DNA of 6,671 nucleotides. Source: JBFWML01 sp050251635 (GTDB taxonomy: Bacteria > Campylobacterota > Campylobacteria > Campylobacterales > SZUA-545). Location of the stretch: NCBI GenBank assembly GCA_050251635.1, contig JBFWML010000067.1, forward strand, positions 1 through 6,671. The letters run 5' to 3'. Positions 5,464-6,671 of this stretch are shown one piece after another. Within the stretch, counting starts at the first letter, position 1. Each line of letters opens with the position of its first letter. A program made the translations under genes and the position numbers. The notes under the pieces are model-generated. The model was not told where the DNA came from, ran no database searches, and worked only from the letters and a program-made list of their open reading frames with translations.

Positions 5464-6671
5464 ATGAAAAAAATGCTGTGCGCGGCTTTGATAGCCTGCG
5501 CGGCAACGCTATCGGCGGACGCGGGACGGATCGATCAGCTTTCCTCCGTCGTCCCCGGTTCTTATGCGCCCATGATCGACACCGCGGCCAAGTCGGTCGT
5601 CTACCTGATGACCCCCAAAGACGAGCTGGCGGGTGTGGCGAGTCCCTTTGTGGAAGATCCGTGGTTTAGGCCCTATTTGCAGTTTCCGCAATTGGGGCTT
5701 AGCAGCCAAAAGTTGCGCCGCTCCATCGGTTCGGGGGTTGTGTTAACCCAGGACGGCCTTATTGTGACCAGCGCGCAGTTTGTCGAAAACCGCAAAAGCG
5801 TCAAAGTGGTGGTTCCCGGACATCCCGAACCCTATGATGCGCGGGTTTTGGGCTCTGATCTCTCTGCCGATTTGGCGGTGCTGAAGATTATTGCCGAAAA
5901 CCTGCCCAAGCCCGATTTTGCCAACCGGTCCAACCTTCAGGCGGGTGAACTGCTTTTTGCGATCGGCAACCCCTTTGGTTTGGAACCGGTGGTTTCCATG
6001 GGTATTGTCTCCACCACGGGCTACCGCGATCAAGAGCGGCTTTTGCAAAGCGATCTGTTTATCCACGGCGGCAATATCGGCGGTGCCATTATCAATGCCC
6101 GCGGCGAACTGGCGGGCATTCCCGTGCGGTTGCGCGGCATGAGCCGCAGAGATACGCAGGGCGGGTTTTTTCTGCCGATCGACCGGGTTCAGGAGATTGC
6201 AAACCGCATTCAGCGTTCAGGCAGCGTCAAAGAGGCGTGGCTGGGGATTGCCGTGGCGGATTTGAGTCAGGAGATGAAGAGCTATTTCGGACGGGAAGAG
6301 GGGGTTTTGGTTACGGCCGTCGAGCCCCACTCTCCTGCCGATCGCGCCGGAATCCGAAAGGGTGATCTGATTATTCTGGCCGATGACATCATCGTTAATA
6401 GCGTTATCTCCTTTGAGCGGATTCTTTCAACGCTCATTGCCGATCGTGACGTGGTGCTGCTCTACCTGCGTGAAAAACGGATTCAGGAAGCGGCAATGCG
6501 GGTGGGCAGACTGGAGGGCGAGGCAACGCGCAGCGCGCGCAGTCTCTATCACCACGGTCTGATTCTAGAAACCCTGACCCCCGTTTGGCAAGAGCGCTTG
6601 AAGCTCGATGAGATCACCTTGGGTGTTGTGATTACCGATGTGGAGCAGAGCAGCCCGGCAATCAAAAGCGG
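5464..6671 (+). CDS. HtrA/DegP-like secreted protein lacking the catalytic His and Ser (pseudoprotease), 3'-truncated by window end
   Basis: There are 402 codons before the window ends. MKKMLCAALIACAATLSADA is a signal peptide, probably cut after A18 or A20; LIAC at 9-12 resembles a lipobox but would leave an unusually short leader. A chymotrypsin-like domain follows (about 33-250) with HtrA landmarks: an LA-type loop with DPWFRPYLQFP, GSGVVLTQDG (89-98), ADLAVLKI (135-142) and AIGNPFGL (166-173). PDZ1 is at about 257-345, with the carboxylate-binding WLGI at 259-262, and a second PDZ begins near 365. The catalytic Asp (D136) is kept, but the His position reads VTSAQFV (Q105, CAG 5776-5778) and the Ser position reads GGNIGGA (I205, ATC 6076-6078). 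It should therefore be proteolytically inactive, perhaps a PDZ-based chaperone or sensor in the periplasm. The frame is uninterrupted. It starts 2 nt after the previous stop with no clear ribosome site. Confidence 0.9.
   Translation, partial: MKKMLCAALIACAATLSADAGRIDQLSSVVPGSYAPMIDTAAKSVVYLMTPKDELAGVASPFVEDPWFRPYLQFPQLGLSSQKLRRSIGSGVVLTQDGLIVTSAQFVENRKSVKVVVPGHPEPYDARVLGSDLSADLAVLKIIAENLPKPDFANRSNLQAGELLFAIGNPFGLEPVVSMGIVSTTGYRDQERLLQSDLFIHGGNIGGAIINARGELAGIPVRLRGMSRRDTQGGFFLPIDRVQEIANRIQRSGSVKEAWLGIAVADLSQEMKSYFGREEGVLVTAVEPHSPADRAGIRKGDLIILADDIIVNSVISFERILSTLIADRDVVLLYLREKRIQEAAMRVGRLEGEATRSARSLYHHGLILETLTPVWQERLKLDEITLGVVITDVEQSSPAIKS

Noticed and set aside
5497..5499. LIAC lipobox in the HtrA-like protein, suggesting a lipoprotein
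   Set aside because: The Cys would be residue 12 with only about seven hydrophobic residues before it; the longer signal ending LSA or ADA fits better, so this is kept only as an alternative.

Overview
The gene set, operon style and protein sequences point to a Campylobacterota (Epsilonproteobacteria) chromosome, probably a free-living or chemolithotrophic member. By eye the GC content is in the mid-50s percent, high for that group. The taxonomic assignment is inference: it rests on the folD-lepB pairing, the extended -10 promoters (TGN-TAnAAT) without a clear -35, and the character of FolD and LepB.

Layout. Positions 1-84 hold the last 27 codons of an unidentified plus-strand gene. It converges on a small periplasmic mono-haem c-type cytochrome on the minus strand (86-412). 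An 86-nt divergent intergenic region (413-498) carries a back-to-back pair of extended -10 promoters. From 499 to the window end all genes read on the plus strand and are very tightly packed: folD (499-1356), lepB (1360-2235), a site-2-protease-family membrane metalloprotease (2232-2873), rsmH/mraW (2870-3793), a small TM plus coiled-coil protein that looks like a divergent FtsL (3783-4052), a coiled-coil/GGDEF/EAL cyclic-di-GMP protein (4124-5461), and an HtrA/DegP-like protein (5464 to beyond 6671). The junctions are a 3-nt gap, an ATGA overlap, an ATGA overlap, an 11-nt overlap, a 71-nt leader and a 2-nt gap, so this is probably one operon with a possible extra entry point in the leader at 4053-4123.

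How they fit together. folD is one-carbon metabolism; lepB, the S2P and the HtrA-like protein deal with exported or membrane proteins; rsmH and the FtsL-like protein form the classical start of the division and cell-wall (dcw) cluster; the GGDEF-EAL protein adds cyclic-di-GMP turnover. The most notable observation is that the HtrA-like protein has the full chymotrypsin-fold/PDZ layout but lacks two of the three catalytic residues (His to Gln at 105, Ser to Ile at 205). It is therefore predicted to be a secreted pseudoprotease. The second is the unannotated-looking FtsL candidate directly behind rsmH. I saw no rRNA, tRNA, CRISPR array, insertion sequence or phage feature.
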